Below are positions 9,418-17,666 of a stretch of DNA of 64,000 bases, one piece after another. Each line of letters starts with the position of its first letter. Within the stretch, counting starts at the first letter, position 1. The stretch is from positions 1 to 64,000 of the forward strand of contig JBEANL010000006.1 in NCBI GenBank assembly GCA_041165405.1, in the 5' to 3' direction. This stretch comes from Methylopumilus sp009926035 (lineage in GTDB: Bacteria; Pseudomonadota; Gammaproteobacteria; Burkholderiales; Methylophilaceae). Both the position numbers and the translations under genes were made by a program. The notes beneath the pieces were generated by a model, which had not been told where the DNA came from, searched no databases, and was given only the letters and a program-made list of their open reading frames with translations.

Positions 9418-9423
9418 TATAAT
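9418..9423 (+). promoter_or_regulatory. Candidate -10 box of the tal promoter
   Basis: TATAAT lies 45 bases upstream of the tal ATG. There is no good -35 box at 16-18 bases (TCTAGA at 17), and TTGCCT at 9401 is too close. If real, it is a promoter needing an activator or weak at -35, in keeping with the repeats at 9305-9332 further upstream. Confidence 0.35.
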
Positions 9424-9468
9424 TTCAGATCCGATTTCGAAGACATCATTTTTTGGAGATTTAAAGCA

Positions 9469-10362
9469 ATGGCAACATTATTAGAACAATTAAAAGGCAT
9501 GACAACGATCGTTGCGGACACAGGTGACGTAGAAGCCAGTACACTTCCTCAATGTGAGCCTATGATTAAAGAAGCTATTGCTTATGCAAAATCAAAAAGC
9601 AGTAACAAAGCTCAACAAATTGAAGATGCGGCTGATAAGTTAGCTGTGCTTGTCGGTCTTGAGATTCTTAAACATATTCCTGGTCGTATTTCTACTGAAG
9701 TGGATGCGCGCTTATCTTTCAACATTGATGCAATGGTTAAAAAAGGACGTAAATTAATTGGTCTATATGAAGAAGCTGGCGTTAAGAAAGATCGCGTACT
9801 TATTAAATTAGCTTCCACATGGGAAGGCATTAAAGCAGGTGAAATTTTAGAAAAAGAAGGTATTAACTGTAACTTAACGCTTCTTTTTGGGTTTGGCCAA
9901 GCGCGCGCTTGTGCTGAAGCCGGTGTATTCCTTATTTCACCATTCGTAGGTCGCATCCTTGACTGGTACAAAGCTAAAACAGGTAATACCTATTCATCAG
10001 AAGAAGATCCGGGTGTGATATCTGTTCGCAAGATTTATGCATACTATAAAGAACATGGTTATAAAACTGTTGTGATGGGTGCTTCTTTTAGAAATATTGG
10101 AGAAATTACAGCGCTAGCAGGTTGTGATCGTCTAACGATCGCTCCAAATCTACTTCAAGAGCTTGAAGCAACACAAGGCGACTTACCTCGCGTTCTTAAA
10201 GACGGTGGAGCTTCAAAAGCAGCTCCTGCCAAAATGACTGAAGATGAATTCCGTTTCTCATTGAATGAAGATGCTATGGCAACTGAAAAACTTTCAGAAG
10301 GTATTCGTGGTTTCGTCGTGGATCAAAACAAACTCGAAACAGCGCTCAACGAAAAGCTATAA
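9469..10362 (+). CDS. tal: Transaldolase, TalB type, with an internal deletion
   Basis: Transaldolase moves a dihydroxyacetone unit between sugar phosphates and would help regenerate ribulose-5-phosphate in the RuMP cycle. The sequence closely follows E. coli TalB: Asp17 (VADTGD), STEVDARL, the Schiff-base Lys at about residue 113 (LIKLASTW), INCNLTLLF and GASFRN are all present. It is about 20 residues shorter than the usual 317. By comparison with TalB, roughly 19 residues are missing between VADTGDVEASTL and PQCEPMIKEA, in frame. The missing block contains the DATTNPSL motif, whose Asn (Asn35 in E. coli) is an active-site residue and which forms a barrel strand. Whether this protein is active is therefore open. 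A GGAG ribosome site precedes the ATG. hps follows after 170 bases. Confidence 0.88.
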   Translation: MATLLEQLKGMTTIVADTGDVEASTLPQCEPMIKEAIAYAKSKSSNKAQQIEDAADKLAVLVGLEILKHIPGRISTEVDARLSFNIDAMVKKGRKLIGLYEEAGVKKDRVLIKLASTWEGIKAGEILEKEGINCNLTLLFGFGQARACAEAGVFLISPFVGRILDWYKAKTGNTYSSEEDPGVISVRKIYAYYKEHGYKTVVMGASFRNIGEITALAGCDRLTIAPNLLQELEATQGDLPRVLKDGGASKAAPAKMTEDEFRFSLNEDAMATEKLSEGIRGFVVDQNKLETALNEKL

Positions 10363-10370
10363 ATCGTCTC

Positions 10371-10388
10371 TTGTCATAAAACTGACAA
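10371..10388 (+). promoter_or_regulatory. Small hairpin just after the tal stop codon
   Basis: TTGTCA (10371-10376) pairs with TGACAA (10383-10388) around a 6-base loop. Together with 10362-10369 this strand can instead pair with 10421-10435, so it may be one half of an alternative fold in the tal-hps leader. Confidence 0.4.
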
Positions 10389-10407
10389 CAAATAGCTATA
10401 AAATCAG

Positions 10408-10442
10408 TAGGGCTAATCATTGACACAAGACGATTAGCCCTA
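10408..10442 (+). promoter_or_regulatory. Hairpin in the tal-hps intergenic region
   Basis: TAGGGCTAATC (10408-10418) pairs perfectly with GATTAGCCCTA (10432-10442) around a 13-base loop. There is no run of T after it, so it is not a standard intrinsic terminator. It may stop or slow exonucleases, stabilise the hps message, or act in an attenuator-like switch. It overlaps by four bases the AGACGATT segment (10428-10435) that can pair with AATCGTCT (10362-10369). Confidence 0.55.
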
Positions 10443-10532
10443 TATGATCGATTTCCTGCTTCATGAAGTTCAAACTTCCTTTTAGCAACGAACTATTTTA
10501 GAAAACTTGTAATAAATACGGAGAAAAAAACC

Positions 10533-11165
10533 ATGGCTTTAACACAAATGGCATTAGATTCATTAGATTTTGACGCAACAGTTGCATTAGCAACTAAAGT
10601 TGCTCCACACGTGGACATTCTTGAAATTGGTACACCATGCATTAAGCATAACGGTATCAAACTTCTTGAAACACTTCGCGCTAAATTCCCAAAGAACCAA
10701 ATCCTTGTTGACTTAAAGACTATGGACGCTGGTGAATACGAGGCTGAGCCTTTCTACAAGGCTGGTGCTGACATTTGTACAGTTCTAGGTGCTTCTGGCA
10801 TCGCTACAATTAAAGGTGTGATTGCTGCTGCTAAGAAATACGGTAAAGAAGTTCAAGTTGACATGATCAACGTTCCAAACAAAGAAGCTTTAGCTAAAGA
10901 AGCTGTAGCTGCTGGTGCTCACATCATCGGTGTTCACACTGGTCTTGACGCTCAAGCTGCTGGTCACACACCATTTGCTGATTTAGCTGCAATCGCAGCA
11001 CTTAAAACAGGTGCTAAGATTTCAGTAGCTGGCGGTGTTAAAGCTGCTACTACAAAGCAAGTTAAAGATGCTGGCGCTGCAATTATTGTTGCTGGTGCTG
11101 CAATCTATGGCGCTGCTGACCCAGCTGCTGCTGCTGCAGAAATCACAAAAATTGCTCATGGATAA
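10533..11165 (+). CDS. 3-hexulose-6-phosphate synthase
   Basis: Condenses formaldehyde with ribulose-5-phosphate to give hexulose-6-phosphate, the entry step of the RuMP cycle; cytoplasmic. The 210 residues form a single barrel of the orotidine-decarboxylase superfamily. The Mg2+/substrate motif LVDLKTMD shows the expected Asp-x-Lys-x-x-Asp, followed by VDMINV, GVHTGLDAQ and VAGGVKA. Codon choice differs from most neighbours: GCT, GGT, AAC, GAC, TAC and TTC are preferred, as in a very highly expressed gene. A strong GGAG lies 9 bases before the ATG. A strong terminator follows. Also known as hxlA, rmpA or hps. Confidence 0.97.
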   Translation: MALTQMALDSLDFDATVALATKVAPHVDILEIGTPCIKHNGIKLLETLRAKFPKNQILVDLKTMDAGEYEAEPFYKAGADICTVLGASGIATIKGVIAAAKKYGKEVQVDMINVPNKEALAKEAVAAGAHIIGVHTGLDAQAAGHTPFADLAAIAALKTGAKISVAGGVKAATTKQVKDAGAAIIVAGAAIYGAADPAAAAAEITKIAHG

Positions 11166-11197
11166 TTGTTAAGAAACAATTATTAATGAACTGAATC

Positions 11198-11232
11198 AAA
11201 TCCCGACTTAGTAATGAGTCGGGATTTTTTTT
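11198..11232 (+). terminator. Rho-independent terminator after hps
   Basis: AAATCCCGACT (11198-11208) pairs with AGTCGGGATTT (11217-11227) through 11 base pairs around an 8-base loop, and eight T residues run from 11225 to 11232. This is the strongest intrinsic terminator in the window. It lies only 33 bases before the hpi start. Confidence 0.9.
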
Positions 11233-11265
11233 GTAGTTTTTTATTTTTAAATAAAAGGATTCAAT

Positions 11266-11799
11266 ATGCATCAAAAATTATTATTAGATAAAATCTCAAG
11301 CGTTTTATCAGTGACCGAACAAAGTAATGCAGCCAAACTTCTTAAGCTTTTAGATGAGGCAGGCCGTATTTTTGTTGGCGGTGCTGGACGATCAGGACTT
11401 GTTTCACGTTTTTTTGCTATGCGATTAGTGCATAGTGGTTATCAAGTCAATATGGTGGGCGAAATTGTGACGCCAGCTATTAAATCTGGGGATTTATTTT
11501 TAGTGATTTCAGGCTCTGGCGGTACAAAAACACTTCTGCCACTTCTTGAAACAGCCAAATCAAAAGGCGCAAAAATTGTTGTAATTTCTATGAAAAATAA
11601 ATCACCTATGTCTGATATGGCTGACTTAACTATTCAAATTGGTAATGATGATTCATTCGGTCTTACCAAAGGCATGCCTATGGGGACTACATTTGAATTA
11701 TCTACTTTAATCTATTTAGAAGCAGTGATTTCTGAATTGATTCATGCTAAGGGATTAACAGAAGAGGGTATGCGTGCTATTCACGCAAATCTTGAGTAA
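11266..11799 (+). CDS. 6-phospho-3-hexuloisomerase
   Basis: Isomerises hexulose-6-phosphate to fructose-6-phosphate, the second RuMP step. The 177 residues form one SIS (sugar isomerase) domain. GGAGRSGLVSRFFAMRLVHSG (start of the family fold), the phosphate-binding region ISGSGGTKTLLP and a C-terminal Glu/His-rich helix are typical of the HPI family. An AAGGA ribosome site precedes the ATG. The gene starts 33 bases after the hps terminator, with no room for a full independent promoter, so it is probably expressed from read-through at a lower level than hps. Also called hxlB, rmpB or hpi. Confidence 0.95.
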   Translation: MHQKLLLDKISSVLSVTEQSNAAKLLKLLDEAGRIFVGGAGRSGLVSRFFAMRLVHSGYQVNMVGEIVTPAIKSGDLFLVISGSGGTKTLLPLLETAKSKGAKIVVISMKNKSPMSDMADLTIQIGNDDSFGLTKGMPMGTTFELSTLIYLEAVISELIHAKGLTEEGMRAIHANLE

Positions 11800-11845
11800 G
11801 GCTAATTAGACAACAAAGTTAGAGCTCGAAAATACTGTTGCGATA

Positions 11846-12016
11846 ATGAATGCAGATGAATATAAACAATTTTGTATTCAGCATCCCAAAGAATGTAAAT
11901 GTGAGTATCAGATAAATCAATGCGCTTACGAACATTATGCTTTATTTGCTAGCATACTAATTTTTACAATAGGTTTAACTTTGTGGCTCCCTTTTGGACA
12001 TCGAAAAAATAAATAG
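11846..12016 (+). CDS. 56-residue Cys-rich single-pass membrane microprotein (hypothetical)
   Basis: A short open frame between hpi and pabB that is not related to any family I know. ATG at 11846, TAG at 12014-12016. The N-terminal half carries four cysteines at residues 10, 17, 19 and 26 in a symmetric C-x6-C-x-C-x6-C pattern, with His13 and His30 near. The second half (about residues 32-50) is hydrophobic with LFASILIFTIGLTLW and would span the membrane, ending in a basic HRKNK tail. The pattern suggests metal binding or two disulfides next to a membrane anchor (inference). It directly precedes a terminator, as the end of the RuMP transcript would. The ribosome binding site is poor, which lowers confidence. 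Confidence 0.5.
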   Translation: MNADEYKQFCIQHPKECKCEYQINQCAYEHYALFASILIFTIGLTLWLPFGHRKNK

Positions 12017-12034
12017 TCATTCATAGTTTTAGTT

Positions 12035-12069
12035 AATAATTAAGGGCGCTTTTGGCGCCCTTAATTATT
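12035..12069 (+). terminator. Hairpin terminator, end of the RuMP locus
   Basis: AATAATTAAGGGCGC (12035-12049) pairs with GCGCCCTTAATTATT (12055-12069) through 15 base pairs around TTTTG. The symmetric A/T flanks would allow function on either strand. It separates the hpi/microprotein transcript from pabB. Confidence 0.75.
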
Positions 12070-12115
12070 TAATCAGCATATAATTTACAATTATAAGCTT
12101 AGGTACCAACAGTCG

Positions 12116-13498
12116 TTGAATAACATACACCTCATTCCCTTGCCCTACGTCTCAGATAGCTCAATTTATTTTGAGGGTATTGCTAATGACCCATGGTCTT
12201 TTTATTTAGATAGTGGAATCCAAAGCGGCTTAGATGAAAATATTTCTGAGAAATCTAGATATGACATTATAGTAAGCCAACCATTTATTAAAATAATTGC
12301 AGATGAATTTAGCGTCAGCATAGAGCAAAATAATCTCAAAAAAATTACAAAAGATAATCCTTTTGATGTTTTAGAAGGAATTCTTGCAAGTTTTGAAATT
12401 CAAGAAACTTCCTTACCATTTACTGGTGGAGCTTTAGGATACTTCTCTTATGAATTAGGTCAGTCAACAATTCAAAATAACAAAGATCATATTGGTATGC
12501 CTTTGATGATGATTGGTATTTATGACTGGGCTTTGATTGTAGACCATCAAGATAAAAAAGCGTGCATTGCATCCCATCTTATAAATAAAGATACAAAAGA
12601 TTATTTAACTAAGCTCAATAAAAAATTACAAAGTGTAAAGCCAAATAATCAATCATTTAAAATTAATTCAACAGTTAAATCGCTATTAAATTTTGAGGCT
12701 TATGACCTCATTATAAATAAAATTTTATCTTTCATTAAAGAGGGGGATGTCTATCAAATAAATATCTCCAATAAATATATTGTCTCTTGTGAGGGAGATA
12801 GTTGGACTGGGTATAAGAAATTAAGAGAAATTAATCGTGCTCCTTTTATGGCTTATTTTCATTTTGAAGATTTTGATATTTTATGCGGATCACCAGAAAG
12901 GTTCATCCAGTCTCATAATAATCGCGTCGAAACTAGGCCAATTAAGGGAACTGAACCAAGAGATAGTAATCCTCAAAAAGATAAAGAAAATGCTGAAAAA
13001 TTACTTACCAGTGAAAAGGACCGTGCAGAAAATTTAATGATTGTTGATTTACTTCGTAATGATTTAAGCAAAAATTGCATTCCAGGAAGCATCAATGTGA
13101 AAGCACTTTGTGAACTTAAATCGTATAGCAATGTTCATCATCTAGAAAGTATTGTTGAAGGAACATTAAAATCTCATTCCACATTAACAAAATTACTTAA
13201 AGATTGTTTTCCTGGAGGATCAATTACTGGCACACCTAAAACAAGATCCATGGAGATTATTAACGATTTAGAACCGCATAGGCGCGATATTTACTGCGGC
13301 TCAATTGGTTATATTAGTTTCAATCATAATATGGATACTAATATTGCAATTAGAACCATAATTAGAAAAGACAATAAACTTCATTTTTATTCTGGTGGAG
13401 GTATTGTTGCTCAGTCAAACTCCAAAAATGAATATGATGAAATTGCATTTAAAGCATCTAATATTCAAAAATGGATTAACTTTTTTAAAAAAGACTAA
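12116..13498 (+). CDS. pabB: Aminodeoxychorismate synthase component I
   Basis: With PabA and glutamine it converts chorismate to 4-amino-4-deoxychorismate for folate synthesis. The 460 residues match PabB. An N-terminal TrpE-like domain starts near residue 20 (DPWSFYLDSG, like LPWAMLLHSG in E. coli). The chorismate-binding domain follows, with KEGDVYQINIS, ETRPIKGTEPR and the FPGGSITGTPK block. The reading frame begins with TTG at 12116; no ATG or GTG lies upstream in frame, and the family alignment supports a start there. A TrpE identity is less likely because of the PIKGT motif. The stop is one base away from the stop of the convergent RND gene. Confidence 0.92.
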   Translation: MNNIHLIPLPYVSDSSIYFEGIANDPWSFYLDSGIQSGLDENISEKSRYDIIVSQPFIKIIADEFSVSIEQNNLKKITKDNPFDVLEGILASFEIQETSLPFTGGALGYFSYELGQSTIQNNKDHIGMPLMMIGIYDWALIVDHQDKKACIASHLINKDTKDYLTKLNKKLQSVKPNNQSFKINSTVKSLLNFEAYDLIINKILSFIKEGDVYQINISNKYIVSCEGDSWTGYKKLREINRAPFMAYFHFEDFDILCGSPERFIQSHNNRVETRPIKGTEPRDSNPQKDKENAEKLLTSEKDRAENLMIVDLLRNDLSKNCIPGSINVKALCELKSYSNVHHLESIVEGTLKSHSTLTKLLKDCFPGGSITGTPKTRSMEIINDLEPHRRDIYCGSIGYISFNHNMDTNIAIRTIIRKDNKLHFYSGGGIVAQSNSKNEYDEIAFKASNIQKWINFFKKD

Positions 13499-13499
13499 A

Positions 13500-16400
13500 T
13501 TAGTCTCTTTTTACAAATTTTCCAAAATGTAACATGATACTTGGCAAGATTAATAAGTTTAATATGGTTGATGTCACAAGCCCTCCAACAATGATGGTAG
13601 CCATAGGGCCTTCAATCTCTTTTCCTGGCTGACCACTGCCTAACGCAAGTGGAAGCAACCCTAAAGCAGTGACAATAGCTGTCATTAAAATTGAAGGTAA
13701 TCTTTCAGAAGCACCTTTAATGCATGTCTCTAAATTCCATGTGAAACCCTCAACTTCGATGAGATGTTGGTAGTGCGATATCAGCATAATAGAATTCCGT
13801 AAAGTGATACCAAATAATGTCACGAATCCAATTAGCGACCCAATAGAAATCCACCCTGCATTAAATGCTACAGCGAACACCCCACCAATAAGAGCAAATG
13901 GAAGATTAAAAAGTGTGAGTAATAAATTTCTTAGGTTTCCAAAAGCAACATAAAGCATTAATAAAATACCTGCGCCTGCAATAATTGAATGAACAATAAG
14001 CTCTTCTTGAGATTTTGCATTCGCCTCAGCTTCTCCAGTAACCTCATAATAATTGCCTTGGTTCAATTTAAGAGCGCTAAGTTTGTTTTTTAAATCATTA
14101 TTAAAATCATTAATATCTCTTTCATCAATATCAGCGGTAATTGTTTGAATGCGTTTACCACCTTGATGAAGAATTTTAGATCTTCCGTTTTCTTGAGCAA
14201 TATATGCAATTTGACCCAGCTGAACAATCCTTCCATCAGCTGCCATAATAGGTAATTTTTGAATATCTGTAATATCGTCACGGAAGTTTTTATTTAAAAT
14301 TACAGAAATATTTACCTTAGCATTTCCTTCATAAACTTGAGCAACAGGAAGACCCTCAAATGCTGCTCGAATCACATTCAACAAATCAGTTTTTTGGATA
14401 CCCCATTGACTTAATTTCTCTGATAAAAAACGAATGGTAATTTGTGGCGTGCCTGCTGGAGATACAATATTGATATTTTTAACACCCTTAACTGAAGCTA
14501 AGGCTGAAGATATTTTTTGCGTATCTTGATCAATGGCATCGAGATTAGTGCCAAAAATATTAATTACTACCGAAGAATAATATCCTGAAATTGTCTCTTC
14601 AATACGCTCAGTTAAGAAAGTATTAATTGCAAAGTTAAGTCCTACGTAATTATTATTTTGAGTTAAATTTTCGATTTGATTTAAAATTTTGTCTTGAGTT
14701 GGCCCATCCGAAGGATTTAGTTCTATTTCGAATTCACTGTAATGTGTTCCAAATGTATCTGCACCCATAGGCGATCTTCCAACCCATTGTGCAACAGATT
14801 TGACCCCTGGAATGTCGCGAATTTTTTTACTAATTTCGTTTCCAATACGTAGCGATTCTTTTTCTGAAGTTCCGGGAAGAGATGTCATATGCATGATGAA
14901 ATGTCCCTCATGAAGGGGGGGGATGAACTGTGTTTTAAATAATGGGATAAGCGAAAATCCAATTAAGATAAAAGTTAAGGTGAATAATGTAATAGCGGTT
15001 GACTTTTTTTCAATTAAATACAATAGAGTCATATATTTATTTTTTATGAAAATCATTATTGGGGATTCTGATGATTTGAAATTTAACTTACCAAGGAGAA
15101 GGTAGGATAACGCAGGTGTTACTGTAAGTGCGACCACTAGTGAAGCTAAGATTGAAAAAATATAAGCTACGCCGAGTGGCCCAAATAGTTTTCCAGCTAC
15201 ACCATTTAGAGATAGCAGAGGAAGAAAAACTGTAACTACAATCATTGTGGCATATACAACGGAGCTTCTCACTTCCATAGACGCCTCATAAACAACTTTT
15301 GCTATGGGTAAAGGATTTTTTAATTTAATATTTTCTTTTAATCGTCTAAAAATATTTTCAGAATCAATAATGGCATCATCAACCACTTCACCCAATGCAA
15401 TTGCAAGGCCACTTAAAACCATAATATTTAATCCAAGATTGAAATAGCTCAAAACTATAATGGCCGTTAGCAATGAAAGGGGTATAGCTGTAGCTGATAT
15501 AAATGCTGTTCTGAAATTAAATAGAAATAAAAATAAAACTAGAATGACAAGCAAAGAGCCGATTAATATATCGAAACGAACACCCTTTATCGATGCATTA
15601 ATAAAGTTTGCGGGCCTAAATAGTTCTGGATTAATCTTAATGTCTTGTTCGAGAAGTGATGGTTTTATGTCTTTTACTGCAGATTCAATAAGTTGAGTGA
15701 GTTTGTATGTATCTGAGCCTAGCTGACCTTGAACTGATAGATATATACCTTCATCTCCATTAATAGAGGCAGCACTGATTGTTGGAATCGATCCCTCTTT
15801 AATTTCAGCCAAATCTTTTAGATAAATAATCTGATTTTTATTGTTTATTACAGCTGTTTTTCCGATATCTTCAAGTGATTTCGATTGGCCTTCTGTATTA
15901 ACAATAATCCTTTGATTATTATTTTCAATAAAACCTGCACCTCTAACACCGGAAGATTTGCTAGCAGCTGAAATTATTTGCTCAATTGAAATATTTGATT
16001 GAATTAATTTTTCAGGTTGAATTTCTATTTGGTATTGTTTAACTTTTCCACCAAACACATTTACATCTGCAACACCAGGAATTGATAAAAGATGCGGGAT
16101 AATTATTCGATCTACTACGGTTCTGAGTTCAGTTAAAGATTTTGTTTTAGATGTAATTCCAATACCTAATACAGATGATGCAGCTGATGTTAAAGGTGTG
16201 ATTTTAGGAATAATGCCTGGTGGCATAACACTTACAATTGAAGCAAGTCTTTCCGATATGACTTGCCGATTTCTAAAAATATCTGTGTGTTCATTGAAGA
16301 TGATGGTAATTACAGATAGGCCCGGTATAGATTGGGATCTTATTGTTTCAATTCCTATCGTACCACCTAAATTTTTTTCAATTGGGAGAGTTACGAGTGA

Positions 16401-16586
16401 TTCAACCAAATCAGATGAAAGTCCAGGAGATTCAGTTTGAATAATGACTTGATTTGGCGAGAACTCAGGAAAGACATTTAAAGGACTTCTTGAAATTTGA
16501 TATAGCCCAAATATGATTGCAATCACTGCTAGCCCGATGATGACCCCAGTATATCTTATTGAAAACTTAACAATCGATGACATCAT
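13500..16586 (-). CDS. RND efflux pump, CzcA/CusA-like heavy-metal family, inner-membrane subunit
   Basis: Proton-driven exporter spanning the inner membrane and periplasm in a tripartite pump. The 1028 residues have the RND layout: TM1 near 12-30, a periplasmic porter domain, TM2-6 from about 335, a second porter domain, and the C-terminal TM set. In TM4 the motif GEVVDDAIIDSENIFRRL carries the acidic residues used for proton relay in heavy-metal RND pumps. NVFPEFSPNQVIIQTESPGLS is the metal-family N-terminal block. Substrate (metal ion or other) cannot be read from the sequence. Third gene of a TolC-adaptor-RND operon; gap of 6 bases from the adaptor gene. Its 3' end abuts pabB with one base between the stops. 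Confidence 0.9.
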   Translation of the reverse strand: MMSSIVKFSIRYTGVIIGLAVIAIIFGLYQISRSPLNVFPEFSPNQVIIQTESPGLSSDLVESLVTLPIEKNLGGTIGIETIRSQSIPGLSVITIIFNEHTDIFRNRQVISERLASIVSVMPPGIIPKITPLTSAASSVLGIGITSKTKSLTELRTVVDRIIIPHLLSIPGVADVNVFGGKVKQYQIEIQPEKLIQSNISIEQIISAASKSSGVRGAGFIENNNQRIIVNTEGQSKSLEDIGKTAVINNKNQIIYLKDLAEIKEGSIPTISAASINGDEGIYLSVQGQLGSDTYKLTQLIESAVKDIKPSLLEQDIKINPELFRPANFINASIKGVRFDILIGSLLVILVLFLFLFNFRTAFISATAIPLSLLTAIIVLSYFNLGLNIMVLSGLAIALGEVVDDAIIDSENIFRRLKENIKLKNPLPIAKVVYEASMEVRSSVVYATMIVVTVFLPLLSLNGVAGKLFGPLGVAYIFSILASLVVALTVTPALSYLLLGKLNFKSSESPIMIFIKNKYMTLLYLIEKKSTAITLFTLTFILIGFSLIPLFKTQFIPPLHEGHFIMHMTSLPGTSEKESLRIGNEISKKIRDIPGVKSVAQWVGRSPMGADTFGTHYSEFEIELNPSDGPTQDKILNQIENLTQNNNYVGLNFAINTFLTERIEETISGYYSSVVINIFGTNLDAIDQDTQKISSALASVKGVKNINIVSPAGTPQITIRFLSEKLSQWGIQKTDLLNVIRAAFEGLPVAQVYEGNAKVNISVILNKNFRDDITDIQKLPIMAADGRIVQLGQIAYIAQENGRSKILHQGGKRIQTITADIDERDINDFNNDLKNKLSALKLNQGNYYEVTGEAEANAKSQEELIVHSIIAGAGILLMLYVAFGNLRNLLLTLFNLPFALIGGVFAVAFNAGWISIGSLIGFVTLFGITLRNSIMLISHYQHLIEVEGFTWNLETCIKGASERLPSILMTAIVTALGLLPLALGSGQPGKEIEGPMATIIVGGLVTSTILNLLILPSIMLHFGKFVKRD

Positions 16587-16592
16587 AATGAT

Positions 16593-17666
16593 TTAATCAT
16601 CATTTTCATTTTTTATTTGATATTTAAATTCTTCTGAAAGTAGAAGTTGGGCGCCATTAATTACAATCAAGTCATTTTCTTTGATCTGTTCTTCTTTAAT
16701 AATCCAGCCATTTGAACTTTCATTGTCAGTTTCAATAACTTTTCGGAGAAATTTATTTTCACTAGTTTTGACATAAACCCATGCTTGTCCGGCATTCCAG
16801 ACAACAGCTTCTTTTGGAATTGCTAAATATTTTCCTGATTCGGCAGATAAATTATCCTGGACTAAACTTGCAATTACTTTGGAATCAATTCTTAATTTAT
16901 TACTATAAACAATATAGAAATAAGTTTTGCCTTTTATAGATTTATCTAATGTAGGTGATTCCGCAAGATAATTAGCTAAAAACTTTTCATTAAGATTATC
17001 AATTAAAGCTAAGCTAATAGTTTTAGGCGGCTCATCAACGGTATTTTCTGATAATGTGACTTTTACAATTCTTGCCTTATCTTGAAGAAGAAACTCAAAT
17101 AATTCCTTTTTTAGGCCCTGATCAATCATCGATAATATAGTTTCACCCCACTGGTTTCTAATGTTTTGTTTGATGCCGCTTACAAGTTCTTGTGTAGCAT
17201 AAAGTTTTATTTTTGTATTTTCGAAATTGACCTTCACTTCTTGTAACGCTTTATCTGATACGTTTTTATTATCATCATTAAGCAATTTAAACCTCTCGTA
17301 ATTCTTTTTATCTCTATCGAATTCATTTGTTAAAAGGCTTATCTGATTTTTAATTTCATTAAATCGGTTCTTTTGTTCAATTAGCAAGTCAATATTAAGA
17401 ACTGTTGCATAATTTGTGAGATTTTTTTTATAAATGGATGTTTGAACAGGGAGTGTTTTGATTCCACTATTTGACTGTATTTCAGAGCTGAGAGTTATAA
17501 AATTAATTCCATTAACTGACCTTAATAAAGGCTGAGAAATGCTTGAAGTATCTTTGTCTAATTTGGCATTATTAAATTCATCTCGGCCAAAATACGTTAA
17601 TAACCATAATAGAATTAAGATTAGTAATACTTGGACTACAAGGAGTGCATTTAATTTATTTTTCAT
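16593..17666 (-). CDS. Periplasmic adaptor (membrane fusion) subunit of the RND pump
   Basis: Bridges the RND pump and the outer-membrane channel. The 357 residues begin with a single N-terminal membrane segment (VVQVLLILILLWLL, about 9-22). An alpha-helical hairpin follows at about 100-175, rich in Lys/Glu/Asn (EIKNQISLLTNEFDRDKKNYERF), then a beta-rich part ending in a region like YLAIPKEAVVWNAGQAWVYV, typical of HlyD/CusB-type adaptors. The sequence is diverged, and I base the call on architecture and operon position as well as motifs. The ATG lies 11 bases inside the upstream TolC-like gene, indicating coupled translation. Confidence 0.8.
   Translation of the reverse strand: MKNKLNALLVVQVLLILILLWLLTYFGRDEFNNAKLDKDTSSISQPLLRSVNGINFITLSSEIQSNSGIKTLPVQTSIYKKNLTNYATVLNIDLLIEQKNRFNEIKNQISLLTNEFDRDKKNYERFKLLNDDNKNVSDKALQEVKVNFENTKIKLYATQELVSGIKQNIRNQWGETILSMIDQGLKKELFEFLLQDKARIVKVTLSENTVDEPPKTISLALIDNLNEKFLANYLAESPTLDKSIKGKTYFYIVYSNKLRIDSKVIASLVQDNLSAESGKYLAIPKEAVVWNAGQAWVYVKTSENKFLRKVIETDNESSNGWIIKEEQIKENDLIVINGAQLLLSEEFKYQIKNENDD

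Larger units (their letters stand above)
8993..9468. other. Divergent regulatory region between ppsA and tal
   Basis: This 476-base gap must hold the promoters of both ppsA-ppsR and the RuMP locus. It contains a tandem 12-base repeat with an inverted half-site (9305-9332) and a TATAAT just upstream of tal (9418-9423). A 40-codon open stretch at 9109-9228 on the plus strand reads like protein but has no normal start codon near its beginning. No ncRNA fold is obvious. Confidence 0.5.
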
